Notes: a model not told the origin generated them from the sequence alone. A stretch of 64,000 bases of DNA from Vagococcus bubulae (GCF_003950315.1 NZ_NGJT01000002.1:169695-233694); one strand, 5' to 3'. Shown: positions 36,029 to 45,507, counted from the stretch's first letter. Numbers and translations are program-made.

Positions 36029-36430
36029 ATGAGTATCATGTCAAATGGCCCAATAGAATTAAATCACTACTATCATGATAGAGGCATAAAAAAATATTTA
36101 GGCTTTTATTTATCAGAACATACAAGAGAGCTTCATCAACGTGATAAAGAGCAATCCTTAGTTAATGAAGGAAAAGATATGATGACATTTGATGATATAT
36201 TTGAAATCATCAATATTGCTGTAATGAAACAAACCCCCGTTGTTATTCAACCTAATGTAGCTAACAGTGATGATGGCGGTTTTTTTGATGAAATAAAAGG
36301 AAAAATTAATGGGTTTACAGAAACAACGATTTATATTGATGATTTACCAATAGAGTTATCACTCATTCGTCATATAGAATTAACTTCAGATGCCAAATGG
36401 TATCAAGTAGCTGATGTTGATGAGTTATAA
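36029..36430 (+). CDS. yolD: YolD-like protein
   Basis: 133 residues. A YolD-like domain (about 45-125) with a WYL-like strand pattern, as in the small partners encoded upstream of UvrX-type polymerases in Bacillus and its phages. It probably modulates or supports the Y-family polymerase encoded next; the biochemical role is not settled. A second ATG three codons in (36038) is possible. It overlaps the polymerase start by 11 bases, so the two are translationally coupled under a LexA box. Confidence 0.82.
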   Translation: MSIMSNGPIELNHYYHDRGIKKYLGFYLSEHTRELHQRDKEQSLVNEGKDMMTFDDIFEIINIAVMKQTPVVIQPNVANSDDGGFFDEIKGKINGFTETTIYIDDLPIELSLIRHIELTSDAKWYQVADVDEL

Positions 36431-37730
36431 TCACGCACAATTTTTTGATTATAGTAAAGAAAAGCAAGAAGATATGTTATGTGTCGATATGAAAAGTTTT
36501 TATGCGTCGGTTGAATGTGTGGAGAGGGGACTTGATCCCTTGACGACATTGTTAGTTGTGATGAGTGGATCAGACTCACCAGGAGGGTTGGCTTTAGCCA
36601 CAAGTCCTAGAGCAAAAACAGAATTAGGTATCAGTAATGTATCAAGGCGTTTTGAAATACCAAATCACCCAGAGTTAGTGATTGTTCCTCCTCGAATGAA
36701 CTTATACATTAAAAAGAATATTCAAATTAATGAATTGTTTAAGCAGTATGTAGCAGATGAAGATATTTTAATCTATTCCATAGATGAGACGTTCATTCGA
36801 GTGAGTCAATCTAAAAAGTTATTTCATATGACAGCCTATGATTTTGCACAACAATTTAAACAAGAGATTTACCATGAATTTGGATTACATTGTACAATAG
36901 GCATAGGGGATAATATGTTATTAAGTAAATTAGCTTTAGATAATGAAGCTAAAAATAATTCGGATATGATTGCACAATGGCGTTACACAGATGTTCCTAA
37001 GACTGTTTGGAATATTCAACAATTAACAGATTTTTGGGGAATTAATCGGGCAATGGAAAAAAGACTTAATGAATTAGGGATTTATACTGTTTATGATTTA
37101 GCACATTATGATTTTTTTCATATCAAGCAACCTCTAGGCGTTATGGGACAACAATTAGTGGCTCATGCATGGGGAATTGATCGTTCCGATATGACTAATA
37201 CCTATCAACCTGTTTCTAAAAGTATAGGAAACAGTCAAATTCTTAAAAAAGATTATACTAAACTTTCTGAAATAAAGATTGTCATTAAAGAAGTAGCTGA
37301 ACAAGTGGCAACGCGATTACGTGCTAGAAAATATCAAACGGAATGTGTCTCACTATCAATTGGGTATTCGCGATATAGCGAACAAATAGGCTTCTCTAGG
37401 CAATTAAAAATAAGTCCCACAGATTCCTCCAAAGAACTAGTTGCCTATTGTCTCCAATTGTTTGATACATATTATACGGGTGAGCCAGTACGAAAATTAT
37501 CAGTTAATTATTCAAATTTAGTACCAAATCAGGCTGTTCAGTTGAATTTATTTGAAGAACCAGAAACAACGATACAGGACCGATTATTAGATCAGACAAT
37601 CGATGTGATTCGTAGGGGGTTTGGGTTTGACGCGATTATTCATGCTTCTAGTTTATTAGAAGGTGCTACTGCAATAGAAAGAAGTCACCTAGTAGGAGGA
37701 CACGCTGGTGGTATGGACGGATTAACATAA
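36420..37730 (+). CDS. Y-family DNA polymerase (UvrX/UmuC-like)
   Basis: 436 residues from ATG 36420. The polymerase active site shows D-M-K-S-F-Y-A-S-V-E near 23-32 (first Asp and steric-gate region), and Y-S-I-D-E-T-F near 120 (second acidic pair). Helix-hairpin-helix and little-finger domains follow. Q-L-N-L-F near 375 is a consensus beta-clamp-binding motif, and the C-terminal G-G-H-A-G-G-M-D-G is typical of this subgroup. It performs translesion synthesis after DNA damage. It is encoded with YolD behind a LexA box, inside the com locus. Confidence 0.92.
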   Translation: MSYNHAQFFDYSKEKQEDMLCVDMKSFYASVECVERGLDPLTTLLVVMSGSDSPGGLALATSPRAKTELGISNVSRRFEIPNHPELVIVPPRMNLYIKKNIQINELFKQYVADEDILIYSIDETFIRVSQSKKLFHMTAYDFAQQFKQEIYHEFGLHCTIGIGDNMLLSKLALDNEAKNNSDMIAQWRYTDVPKTVWNIQQLTDFWGINRAMEKRLNELGIYTVYDLAHYDFFHIKQPLGVMGQQLVAHAWGIDRSDMTNTYQPVSKSIGNSQILKKDYTKLSEIKIVIKEVAEQVATRLRARKYQTECVSLSIGYSRYSEQIGFSRQLKISPTDSSKELVAYCLQLFDTYYTGEPVRKLSVNYSNLVPNQAVQLNLFEEPETTIQDRLLDQTIDVIRRGFGFDAIIHASSLLEGATAIERSHLVGGHAGGMDGLT

Positions 37731-37735
37731 AAAAA

Positions 37736-37765
37736 TTGGTTAAATCATTAAAAATCAATTACAAT
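37736..37765 (+). promoter_or_regulatory. Promoter of comEB-comEC
   Basis: TTGGTT (37736-37741) and TACAAT (37760-37765), spacer 18, 32 bases before comEB. It gives comEB and comEC their own start after the SOS cassette. No ComK- or ComX-type box was recognised. Confidence 0.6.
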
Positions 37766-37796
37766 AAACTTAAGTTAAAGAAAAAGAGGTTTAAAG

Positions 37797-38273
37797 ATGA
37801 GTAGAGAAAGAATTCCTTGGGATCAATATTTTATGGCTCAAAGCATGTTATTATCTTTACGTAGTACATGTACAAGGTTATCAGTTGGAGCGACAATTGT
37901 TCGAGATAGACGGATAATAGCTGGAGGATATAATGGCTCTGTAACAGGAGATGTTCATTGTATTGATGAAGGGTGCTATCTTGTAGATGGGCATTGTGTT
38001 AGAACTATCCATGCAGAGATGAATGCTATTTTGCAATGTGCAAAATTTGGTGTGGAAACAGATGGGGCAGAAATTTATGTCACTCATTTTCCATGTCTGC
38101 AATGCACCAAAATGATTTTACAAGCAGGAATTAAGACCATTCATTATTTGAAAGATTATCGCAATGATGATTATGCGATTAAATTAATTAAACAAGCGGG
38201 CGCAACAATTGATAAAGTCACGTTATCTCAAGAGTATTTTGACACACTTGCTTTTGGTGAAGACAATGATTAA
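37797..38273 (+). CDS. comEB: ComEB / dCMP deaminase family protein
   Basis: 158 residues. A zinc-dependent deaminase with H-A-E-M-N-A near 73-78 (ligand His, proton-shuttle Glu) and P-C-L-Q-C near 100-104 (ligand cysteines). Late competence operons carry this gene, but its contribution to DNA uptake is doubtful; dCMP deamination in pyrimidine supply is the likely reaction. AAAGAGG precedes the ATG. It overlaps comEC by 8 bases. Confidence 0.93.
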   Translation: MSRERIPWDQYFMAQSMLLSLRSTCTRLSVGATIVRDRRIIAGGYNGSVTGDVHCIDEGCYLVDGHCVRTIHAEMNAILQCAKFGVETDGAEIYVTHFPCLQCTKMILQAGIKTIHYLKDYRNDDYAIKLIKQAGATIDKVTLSQEYFDTLAFGEDND

Positions 38274-40569
38274 AGAAAATACCTCTATAAAGGGGTATTT
38301 TTTTTATCCCATGATAATATTTGTGATGTGGCTATTATGTTTATTAAATCCATCGTGGCTAGGATTTTTTTTAGTGTTATTTTGTATGGTTCATGTGTGG
38401 TGCTTAAACAATCATAGGCTATTAATGTTGAGTATTATTTGCTTTATTTTATCAAATGGTTATTTTTTTCTAACAGTCCCTTATAGACAAGATGTATTTA
38501 TTAATGAAGATAAAGAAACATGGACAGTACTACCTGACACATTACAAGTAGATGGTGATTTTGTTAAAGCTAAAGCGAAGAAGAATCATCGTCGCTATTT
38601 TTTACGATATAAACTGACTTCTAAAGAAGAAAAAGAGGCTTTGTTATCAGTTAAGCACCCATTGGTCATAACCAGTAGCCAAGAAAAAGTATCAGCACAA
38701 TCAAAACGAAATCTAAATGGTTTTGATTATGCTGATTATTTATTTTCTCAACAAGTTGTTGGGATTTACCAGTTAAAAAATATTGTGGAGGTTAAAGAAA
38801 AACCGTTATCTATCTTGCATCCAATTGAGTGGATATCAAGTTTTAGAGTGTCAGTCCATCAATCAATGACTCAAACTTTTTTACCGTATACTTCCTTTTA
38901 TATGACTAGTTTACTATTAGGAATCAATGACGGAGAAAATAGAGAAGTGTGGAATAAATTAAGTTTATCTCACTTGTTTGCTTTGTCTGGTCTACATGTT
39001 ACTTTTTTAGTGATGATGATACGCTCAGTGTTACTAAGAGTAGGCATCACAAAAGAAGTCACGTCAATCATAGAGTGTTTATTTTTATTGTTATTCATTG
39101 GATTCACAGGATACAGTGTCGGAGTGATTCGAGCAAGTTTACAACATATCATAAAAAAGGGCTCGACTCATTATCAGTGGTATTTGAGTTCACTGGATTG
39201 TTGGAGTGCGACATTATTTATCCATACGCTTTTATTTCCAACCGTTTTACTGACTATTGGGGGAGTACTTAGCTATTATTTAAGTTTTTTAATTATATTT
39301 ATTCAACCAATTATATCGACTTATAAAAAATATCAACAGACGATACTTTTTCAATTATTGTTGACATTTTTTTCTCTTCCATTAATTTGCTATTACTTTT
39401 TTGAGTTCAATATCTTATCTGGTTTATTTAGTTTATTATTTACACCTATTTTGTTCCAAGTATTATTGCCACTGTTGATTATTAGTTTAATAATGTCAAG
39501 ATTGTTACCTAACTTCATTGTCGTTGCGATAGAAAGTGTTGTGAGAGCGATCCATCTATTAGCCATATGGTGTCAGAAGTGGACCATGTTTCAAGTCACA
39601 ACAGGAACATTTTCTAAAGTATTGCTTATTCTTATCATCATGGGCCAATTTGGTTGTTTAATCTATTGGGAGAAAGTAAAGAAGATATCAGTGAAACAGA
39701 TATCCTTTATTTTGTTGAGTCCAATTCTCATGCTAAGTATTAAATACATTAATCCGTTCGGCATGATTGCATTTGTCGACGTAGGGCAAGGAGATGCGAT
39801 TTTTATTCAACTTCCATTTCATCAAGGGAATTATTTAATTGATACAGGTGGAAGTTTATCTTTTGAGCAAGAGGCTTGGAAGCAAAAAATAAACAGTAAA
39901 CGAAATGCTGACTACACTTTACTGCCATTTTTAAAAAGTAAGGGTGTATCAAAACTAGATGCTCTTTTTATTACACATGCTCATGAAGATCATTTTGGTG
40001 ATATGGACCGATTGAGTGAAGAGGTAACGATTAAACAGATTATTACCACACCAGGGGCATATCAACAAGAGAATTTCCAACGAAAATTAGAGAAAATGAA
40101 TGTATCATCTGTTCATCAAGTAACTCAGAAAAATCAATTAACGCTATCTAATTTACAACTTGATGTATTATCTCCTTTAGGTGTAGGCGATGGTCAAAAT
40201 AATGATTCACTTGTATTAAAGGTTACGATTCATCAAAAAGCATTTTTACTAATGGGTGACTTAGAAAAAGAAGGAGAATTACGTTTAATAGATCAATACA
40301 AACGAGATGATTTAAATGCTGACTGTATTAAAGTTGGGCATCATGGTAGTAAAACATCTAGTTATAATGACTTTATAGAAAAAGTAAATCCCAACCAAGC
40401 TATAATACTTGTCGGGGAAAATAATCGATTTAAACATCCCTCACCAGAAACATTGGATACCCTAACAAATTATGATATTGCTATTTTTAGGACAGATGAA
40501 GATGGAATGATTTATCAAAAATGGTTACCTTTTAAAAAAGAGATGTTGAAAATGAAGTCAATAAAATAA
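38266..40569 (+). CDS. comEC: ComEC/Rec2 DNA-uptake channel
   Basis: 767 residues. N-terminal spans (about 8-55), a DUF4131 region, the Competence domain with many spans (about 215-480, L-F-A-L-S-G-L-H-V-T near 245), and a C-terminal metallo-beta-lactamase domain (about 510-740, F-V-D-V-G-Q-G-D-A and T-H-A-H-E-D-H-F-G-D). It forms the membrane channel for single-stranded DNA and may degrade the other strand. ATG 38266 follows GGTGAAG; a start 57 bases earlier lies inside comEB and is unlikely. ATG 38311 is a possible alternative beyond a terminator-like hairpin. Confidence 0.93.
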   Translation: MIKENTSIKGYFFYPMIIFVMWLLCLLNPSWLGFFLVLFCMVHVWCLNNHRLLMLSIICFILSNGYFFLTVPYRQDVFINEDKETWTVLPDTLQVDGDFVKAKAKKNHRRYFLRYKLTSKEEKEALLSVKHPLVITSSQEKVSAQSKRNLNGFDYADYLFSQQVVGIYQLKNIVEVKEKPLSILHPIEWISSFRVSVHQSMTQTFLPYTSFYMTSLLLGINDGENREVWNKLSLSHLFALSGLHVTFLVMMIRSVLLRVGITKEVTSIIECLFLLLFIGFTGYSVGVIRASLQHIIKKGSTHYQWYLSSLDCWSATLFIHTLLFPTVLLTIGGVLSYYLSFLIIFIQPIISTYKKYQQTILFQLLLTFFSLPLICYYFFEFNILSGLFSLLFTPILFQVLLPLLIISLIMSRLLPNFIVVAIESVVRAIHLLAIWCQKWTMFQVTTGTFSKVLLILIIMGQFGCLIYWEKVKKISVKQISFILLSPILMLSIKYINPFGMIAFVDVGQGDAIFIQLPFHQGNYLIDTGGSLSFEQEAWKQKINSKRNADYTLLPFLKSKGVSKLDALFITHAHEDHFGDMDRLSEEVTIKQIITTPGAYQQENFQRKLEKMNVSSVHQVTQKNQLTLSNLQLDVLSPLGVGDGQNNDSLVLKVTIHQKAFLLMGDLEKEGELRLIDQYKRDDLNADCIKVGHHGSKTSSYNDFIEKVNPNQAIILVGENNRFKHPSPETLDTLTNYDIAIFRTDEDGMIYQKWLPFKKEMLKMKSIK
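38278..38306 (+). terminator. Terminator-like hairpin inside the 5' end of comEC
   Basis: AAATACC (38280s) pairs with GGTATTT and runs into eight T's, just after the comEB stop. It could terminate or attenuate transcription between comEB and comEC. It is in-frame coding (K-G-Y-F-F-Y) if comEC starts at 38266. Confidence 0.55.
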
Positions 40570-40618
40570 AAATCTGTTAGAATAGTGAAGAGAAGACAAG
40601 AAGGATGTGTCATAATAA

Positions 40619-41638
40619 GTGAGTTTTCAAAAAGAAATCGCAAAAATTAAAGAAAAAAAATTTGATTCTGTTTATGTCCTATTGGGAAAAGAGCGGTATC
40701 TTACTAATCAATTTAAACAACAATTAATCGCATCTGGCATGGAAGAAGAAGAGCAATCTTTTAACTTGATGACTTTTGATATGAAGCAAGACTTGTTAGA
40801 TAACGTTATGATAGAAGCGCAAACGATTCCTTTTTTTGGAGAAAGAAAGATTATCTTCATTCAAGAACCATACTTTTTGACAGGTGAAAAGAAAAAGACA
40901 GATGTTGAACATAATTTAAATACATTATTAGACTATCTAGATGAGCCTTCCCAATCAACGATATTAGTGTTTTTAGCACCTTATGATAAGTTAGACGAAC
41001 GTAAGAAAATAGTAAAAAAATTAAAAAAAGAAGCAACACTGATTGATGTTTCGAATATGACGAATCGTTTGGCGCAACAATATGTTTCAGATACGATAAA
41101 AAATGAAGGCTACGAGATAAGTAAAGAGGCGTTTGAAGAATTTATTTATTTGACGAATGCTAATCTTAGCCAAATGATGAATGAATTAGATAAATTATTT
41201 TTGGTAGCAACTGAATCAAAAAAAATAACCAAAGAGATGGTTAAGCAACTCATCCCAAGGTCACTAGAACATAGTATTTTTGACTTACTGAAGTATATTT
41301 TAGCTAATCAAAAAGAGCAATCATTGGCTTTATATAATGAATTATTGTTACAGGGAGAAGATCCTATTAAAATTAATGCTATTTTAATTAGTCAGTTTCG
41401 TTTGTTGTTACAAGTGAAAATAATGGCAGAAAGGCATTATCAACAAAGTAATATGATTGATGTGTTGAAAATCCATCCCTATAGAATAAAACTATCACTA
41501 CAAGAAGCAAAAAAATTTGATTTAAAAACACTAGGTGCTATTTTTGATTATTTGGTCGAAAATGATTATAAGATGAAATCAGGTTATATGGATGCTAATT
41601 TGTTGTTTGAACTCTTTTTAATGAAACAATTTAAATAA
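40619..41638 (+). CDS. holA: DNA polymerase III delta subunit
   Basis: 339 residues, the usual length for Firmicutes HolA. An N-terminal AAA+-like domain without a functional Walker A (V-Y-V-L-L-G-K-E-R-Y-L near 18-28), a lid domain and a collar domain (about 215-335, S-I-F-D-L-L near 220). As the clamp-loader wrench it opens the beta ring for replication. The start is GTG with an AAGGATG site upstream. Its place between comEC and rpsT is conserved. Confidence 0.94.
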   Translation: MSFQKEIAKIKEKKFDSVYVLLGKERYLTNQFKQQLIASGMEEEEQSFNLMTFDMKQDLLDNVMIEAQTIPFFGERKIIFIQEPYFLTGEKKKTDVEHNLNTLLDYLDEPSQSTILVFLAPYDKLDERKKIVKKLKKEATLIDVSNMTNRLAQQYVSDTIKNEGYEISKEAFEEFIYLTNANLSQMMNELDKLFLVATESKKITKEMVKQLIPRSLEHSIFDLLKYILANQKEQSLALYNELLLQGEDPIKINAILISQFRLLLQVKIMAERHYQQSNMIDVLKIHPYRIKLSLQEAKKFDLKTLGAIFDYLVENDYKMKSGYMDANLLFELFLMKQFK

Positions 41639-41641
41639 AAG

Positions 41642-41692
41642 AAAAAACTTGATGACTAGAAATCAAAAGATTCAGTCAATCAAGTTTTTTTA
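41642..41692. terminator. Bidirectional terminator between holA and rpsT
   Basis: AAAAAACTTGATGACT pairs with AGTCAATCAAGTTTTTT; A and T runs on both sides. Confidence 0.88.
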
Positions 41693-41944
41693 TTTTGCGA
41701 TTTTTTTAGCTAAACGTGATTTTTCACGGTTTGCTTTGTTTTGATGGATTAATCCTTTTGCACTAACCATATCAATTTCGCGTGTAGCAGCAACTAATAA
41801 TTCTTGTTGATTATCAGCATTTTCTTCTACAGCTTTTTCAAATTTCTTCATAGCAGTACGCATTTTGCTTAATTTTGCAGAGTTAGACTCGTTTGCAATC
41901 TTGCTAGTGCGAGCACGTTTGATAGCAGATTCGATATTTGGCAT
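41690..41944 (-). CDS. rpsT: Small ribosomal subunit protein S20
   Basis: 84 residues, highly basic. It starts [10 protein letters not shown] and has [16 protein letters not shown] near the C-terminus. It binds the 5' and 3' minor domains of 16S rRNA. GGAGGTGAAAATA precedes the ATG. Convergent with holA. Confidence 0.98.
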   Translation of the reverse strand: MPNIESAIKRARTSKIANESNSAKLSKMRTAMKKFEKAVEENADNQQELLVAATREIDMVSAKGLIHQNKANREKSRLAKKIAK

Positions 41945-42051
41945 TTATTTTCACCTCCGACATAGAGTTTACATTGATAAATCATATGTAATCAACATTC
42001 TCATTATACAGAAACCATAATCAGTTTGCAATAAATTAATTGCAATGTTTC

Positions 42052-42906
42052 TTAATTTAAATCTAAAATAGTGACACCAATGACATCTGGACCAGTGTGA
42101 ACCCCTAATACAGGACTGACGTCATTAAAATAAATAACTGTAGCATGTGGTAATTTTTCCTCAATTGTTTTTTTGACAAGTTCAGCTTCCTCTTGACAGG
42201 TTCCATATGCAATGCCTATGCGGTAGTCTGTACTATTTTCACCAAAAGCAACTAATTGGTCAATCATTTTTTGTAAACTTTTTTTTCTACCACGAGCTTT
42301 TGTCACCGTATAGTAAATGCCTTCATCATTACATGAAATGACTGGGTTAAGGTTTAAAGCTGTCCCTAAAATAGAAGTAACTAAACCAATTCTTCCACCT
42401 TTTTTTAAATATTCAAGAGTCGGAATGCTAAAAAAGATCCGACCTTTTTTAGGTAACAATTCTCCAATTTCAACAAGAGAATCAAATGAATAGTGTTTGT
42501 CAATTGATTCTTTTAAGTAAGCAGCTTGTATCCCACCACCAATACCAATACTTTTCGTATCAATAATGTGAGAGGTGATATCTTCATGATCATTTAGTAA
42601 TAATCTTAATGCATTGTGAGTCCCACTTAAGCCACTAGAAATAGATACAGCCAAGATGTGTGTGTATCCTTCATTTTTTATTTGTTGAATAGTATTTTCA
42701 ATAATTTCAAGTGAGGGAAGAGACGTTGTGGGGATTTCTTGATCTAATCGGTCATAAATTTCAGTTGCTGTGATATCGATTTTATCTAAGAAGCTCCCAT
42801 TTGAATAATTAATACTTAAAGGAACAATAAATACACCATCTAGTGCTGCGATTTCTGGTGGTAAGTCCATTCCAGAATCAACAAATAATGCAATTTTTTC
42901 AGTCAT
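42052..42906 (-). CDS. DegV family fatty-acid-binding protein
   Basis: 284 residues. The start F-V-D-S-G-M-D-L-P-P-E, the T-S-x-P motif (T-T-S-L-P-S near 55) and I-S-S-G-L-S-G-T near 87-94 are the lipid-binding signatures. Such proteins (FakB in staphylococci) bind fatty acids for phosphorylation by FakA before membrane phospholipid synthesis. No FakA is adjacent. It overlaps the DUF1836 gene by 8 bases, so they are co-expressed. Confidence 0.92.
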   Translation of the reverse strand: MTEKIALFVDSGMDLPPEIAALDGVFIVPLSINYSNGSFLDKIDITATEIYDRLDQEIPTTSLPSLEIIENTIQQIKNEGYTHILAVSISSGLSGTHNALRLLLNDHEDITSHIIDTKSIGIGGGIQAAYLKESIDKHYSFDSLVEIGELLPKKGRIFFSIPTLEYLKKGGRIGLVTSILGTALNLNPVISCNDEGIYYTVTKARGRKKSLQKMIDQLVAFGENSTDYRIGIAYGTCQEEAELVKKTIEEKLPHATVIYFNDVSPVLGVHTGPDVIGVTILDLN

Positions 42907-43441
42907 GTTGTGTTGCCATCTCCTTATTATTTATCGTATTTAGTGTGGTTGTGAGGGCGCATTCTGTAAATAATTTACTCACAATTGTAATACAAGCCCA
43001 ACGAATAGGGGCAATGTCTGTTTCAGGATTATTAAATATAATGGTTTCGCCTTGTGTTGAAAAAGCATGAAGAGATTCATGAAGGTACTGACAAAATAAA
43101 TTGTAAGCATCTTTAGAATTCGTATTTTCAGTTTGTAAATCAATGCTTTGTTGAATAGACGGTATATCAAATACTTGTTTTAAAATTGTAATCACAATAA
43201 TCCTTGCAATGTGTTTTCGACTATACCTTTTTTTTATCGGTTTAGGAATTAGTTTTAGTTTGACATAATTATTTACCATCGAAGGGGTTAATGGCTTAAA
43301 TGGTATGCCATTTGCTGATAAAGGTTGTAAATATCGCTCAACAATGGTAACTAATTGATCCATATAAACATCAATATCTGGTAATTCGTCCCATAATGGT
43401 AGGGAAAAATCGGTTAAATTAATTGTGATAGGTTCACTCAA
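42899..43441 (-). CDS. DUF1836 protein
   Basis: 180 residues. The segment from about 50 to 100 (M-V-N-N-Y-V-K-L-K-L-I-P-K-P-I-K-K-R-Y-S-R) resembles a MerR-type winged helix, so DNA binding is possible. The rest is helical, as in DUF1836. Function unknown. It is encoded immediately upstream of the DegV gene with an 8-base overlap, a recurring pairing in Lactobacillales. GGAG lies before the ATG. Confidence 0.8.
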   Translation of the reverse strand: MSEPITINLTDFSLPLWDELPDIDVYMDQLVTIVERYLQPLSANGIPFKPLTPSMVNNYVKLKLIPKPIKKRYSRKHIARIIVITILKQVFDIPSIQQSIDLQTENTNSKDAYNLFCQYLHESLHAFSTQGETIIFNNPETDIAPIRWACITIVSKLFTECALTTTLNTINNKEMATQHD

Positions 43442-43503
43442 TATTAAAAACTCCTTTATCTAGTTTTTAAAACTATATCATGAAGTTTATAAAATGACAA
43501 TAA

Positions 43504-43532
43504 AAAAGTTTGGACAAATTGTCCAAACTTTT
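43504..43532 (-). terminator. Terminator after the metal ATPase gene (minus strand)
   Basis: AAAAGTTTGGACAA / TTGTCCAAACTTTT, perfect stem with T's on the minus strand. Confidence 0.9.
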
Positions 43533-45447
43533 AATGAGCAGTATTTGTTTTAGTTTGAGTGTGATAGTGAGTGTTTTTTTCTTTTTTAATTGGTTTTAAC
43601 ATTCTCAATCCATTTAATATCACTAAGATGGTGCTACCTTCATGCCCAATCACACCTAATGGAAGGTTAATGACTTGTAAGAAATTTGAGATAATCAATA
43701 AAACAATCACAGAAATAGAAAAGATGATATTTTCAGTCACGATTTTTTTTAGTTTTAGAGACATTTCGTGACTCATTGCCAATTTATTTAAATCATTTTG
43801 CATTAATACAATATCAGCAACATCAATAGCAATGTCAGTTCCTTGCCCCATAGCAACACCAATCGTTGCGTTTGCCAATGCTGGAGCATCATTTATTCCA
43901 TCACCAATCATAGCGTTGGTTCCAACTTTTTCTTTTTGTTCTTTAATAAAAATAGTTTTATCTTCAGGTAAACAATCAGCTACCACATGATCCACGCCCA
44001 CTATTTCAGCGACTGCATTAGCTGTTTGATGATGATCACCTGTTAACATGGTTGTCGTAATACCAGCCTCTTTAAAGTAACGAACGCAGTCGATTGCTTC
44101 AGGTTTTGGGACATCAAGTAAGCCAAAGAACGCGACTATTTGATTGTTTTTAGACAAATAAATAACAGTTTTTCCTTCTTGTTGTAATTGCAATGTTTTT
44201 TCCATCGTATTGTCATCAAGACTTCCCTCTGTTACAAAATCACTGTTTCCAACTTTCCATAAAGTATCTTCTTCAGTTGCTTGCATACCTGATCCAGCTA
44301 TTTCTTCCACTATTAGTGTGTCATTAATTGATATATTTGAATCTTGGTAAAACCTTACAATGGCATTAGCTAAAGGATGAGTAGAATTTTTTTCAATGGT
44401 CACTAAAGCAGAAATGGCTTTGTCACATTGAGCTTCAATAAAAATTTCATCTGTTACAACAGGAATCCCTTTTGTAAGAGTTCCAGTTTTATCAAAAGTA
44501 ATGGCTTTTAAATCAGATAATGATTCTAAAAAGACACCACCTTTAAACAGGACACCATTTTTAGCACCATTTGAAATGGCAGCTAGAGTTGCGGGAGTAG
44601 CAGAAGCAACAAGAGCACAAGGAGAGGCGACAACTAATAGAACCATTCCACGATAAAAGCTCTCACTCCAAGTCCAACCTAAAAAGAAATAGGGAAGGAA
44701 AATCATTAGTGGGACAATAATCAAAATGGCTTTAACGTAGACATTTTCAAATCGATCTAAGAAACTAGCTGTTTTTGAAGGTGTATTTTGTGCTTCATCA
44801 ACTAATTGAATGATTTTACTAAACAATGTATCTTTAGCTTCTTTAGTCACCACCATTGAGATAGCATTTCCTACATTAATTGTTCCAGCAAATAATGCAT
44901 CATGATGTAATTTTTCAACTGGAATAGATTCACCTGTAATGGCGGCTTCGTCAATAGAAGAGTGAGTACTTAATAATTCTCCATCAATTGGGACACTCGC
45001 TCCTTTAGGAACAAGTAATGTATCACCAATCTTTAGCTCTGCAACCGGAACTTCTTTTGTTGTGTTATCAGCTAATAGTAAAAACGCATTTTCTGGCTGG
45101 ATAGCCATTAAGTTTTCAATTTCTTTTTTACTTTTACTCGTTGTGTATTCTTCTAAAGAACCACTTAATGAAAAAATAAATGTTAACATAATTCCTTCAA
45201 AATAAAATTGGATTGTACAGGCACCAATCGCAGCTAGAGCCATTAATAAATCGACACTTAAATGTTTATTCTCAATTGTGTCTTCAATTCCTTCTTTTGT
45301 CTGTGAGAACCCTCCGATAATCATTCCAAAAATATAAATAATTGGAGCAAATCTCATGTTATTTTTATCTACAATAAAACCTAGTAACATAAGGACACCA
45401 CAGATGATTGTAGCAAGCATTTGTTTGTTTTCTTTAATATAAGTCAT
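43531..45447 (-). CDS. pfeT: P1B-4-type heavy-metal/Fe(II) efflux ATPase (PfeT/ZosA-like)
   Basis: 638 residues from the ATG at 45447, which has GGAGGTAATACAA upstream; a longer frame lacks a site. No N-terminal metal-binding domain. The membrane motif is S-P-C (V-A-S-P-C-A-L) rather than C-P-C, which marks the P1B-4 class. It also has T-G-E-S in the actuator, D-K-T-G-T phosphorylation motif near 315, G-D-G-I-N-D and the C-terminal H-E-G-S-T. B. subtilis PfeT of this type exports ferrous iron. PerR-like and Fur-like boxes upstream support iron rather than zinc, cobalt or cadmium as the main substrate. Confidence 0.88.
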   Translation of the reverse strand: MTYIKENKQMLATIICGVLMLLGFIVDKNNMRFAPIIYIFGMIIGGFSQTKEGIEDTIENKHLSVDLLMALAAIGACTIQFYFEGIMLTFIFSLSGSLEEYTTSKSKKEIENLMAIQPENAFLLLADNTTKEVPVAELKIGDTLLVPKGASVPIDGELLSTHSSIDEAAITGESIPVEKLHHDALFAGTINVGNAISMVVTKEAKDTLFSKIIQLVDEAQNTPSKTASFLDRFENVYVKAILIIVPLMIFLPYFFLGWTWSESFYRGMVLLVVASPCALVASATPATLAAISNGAKNGVLFKGGVFLESLSDLKAITFDKTGTLTKGIPVVTDEIFIEAQCDKAISALVTIEKNSTHPLANAIVRFYQDSNISINDTLIVEEIAGSGMQATEEDTLWKVGNSDFVTEGSLDDNTMEKTLQLQQEGKTVIYLSKNNQIVAFFGLLDVPKPEAIDCVRYFKEAGITTTMLTGDHHQTANAVAEIVGVDHVVADCLPEDKTIFIKEQKEKVGTNAMIGDGINDAPALANATIGVAMGQGTDIAIDVADIVLMQNDLNKLAMSHEMSLKLKKIVTENIIFSISVIVLLIISNFLQVINLPLGVIGHEGSTILVILNGLRMLKPIKKEKNTHYHTQTKTNTAH

Positions 45448-45470
45448 TTGTATTACCTCCTTATAAAGCA

Positions 45471-45499
45471 AGTGTAACATAAAAAAACTTAGATTAGAA
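45471..45499 (-). promoter_or_regulatory. Promoter of the metal ATPase gene
   Basis: On the minus strand, TTCTAA (45494-45499) and TACACT (45471-45476), spacer 17. The -35 is weak and lies in the PerR-like box. Confidence 0.5.
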
Positions 45500-45507
45500 T
45501 AGTTATA
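45493..45507. promoter_or_regulatory. PerR-like box over the ATPase -35
   Basis: Read on the minus strand, TTATAACTATTCTAA matches the PerR consensus TTATAATNATTATAA at 12 of 14 defined positions. It covers the -35, a repressing position. Confidence 0.6.

Noticed and set aside
38209..38265. Upstream start for ComEC
   Set aside because: It lies inside comEB without a ribosome site; ATG 38266 has GGTGAAG upstream.
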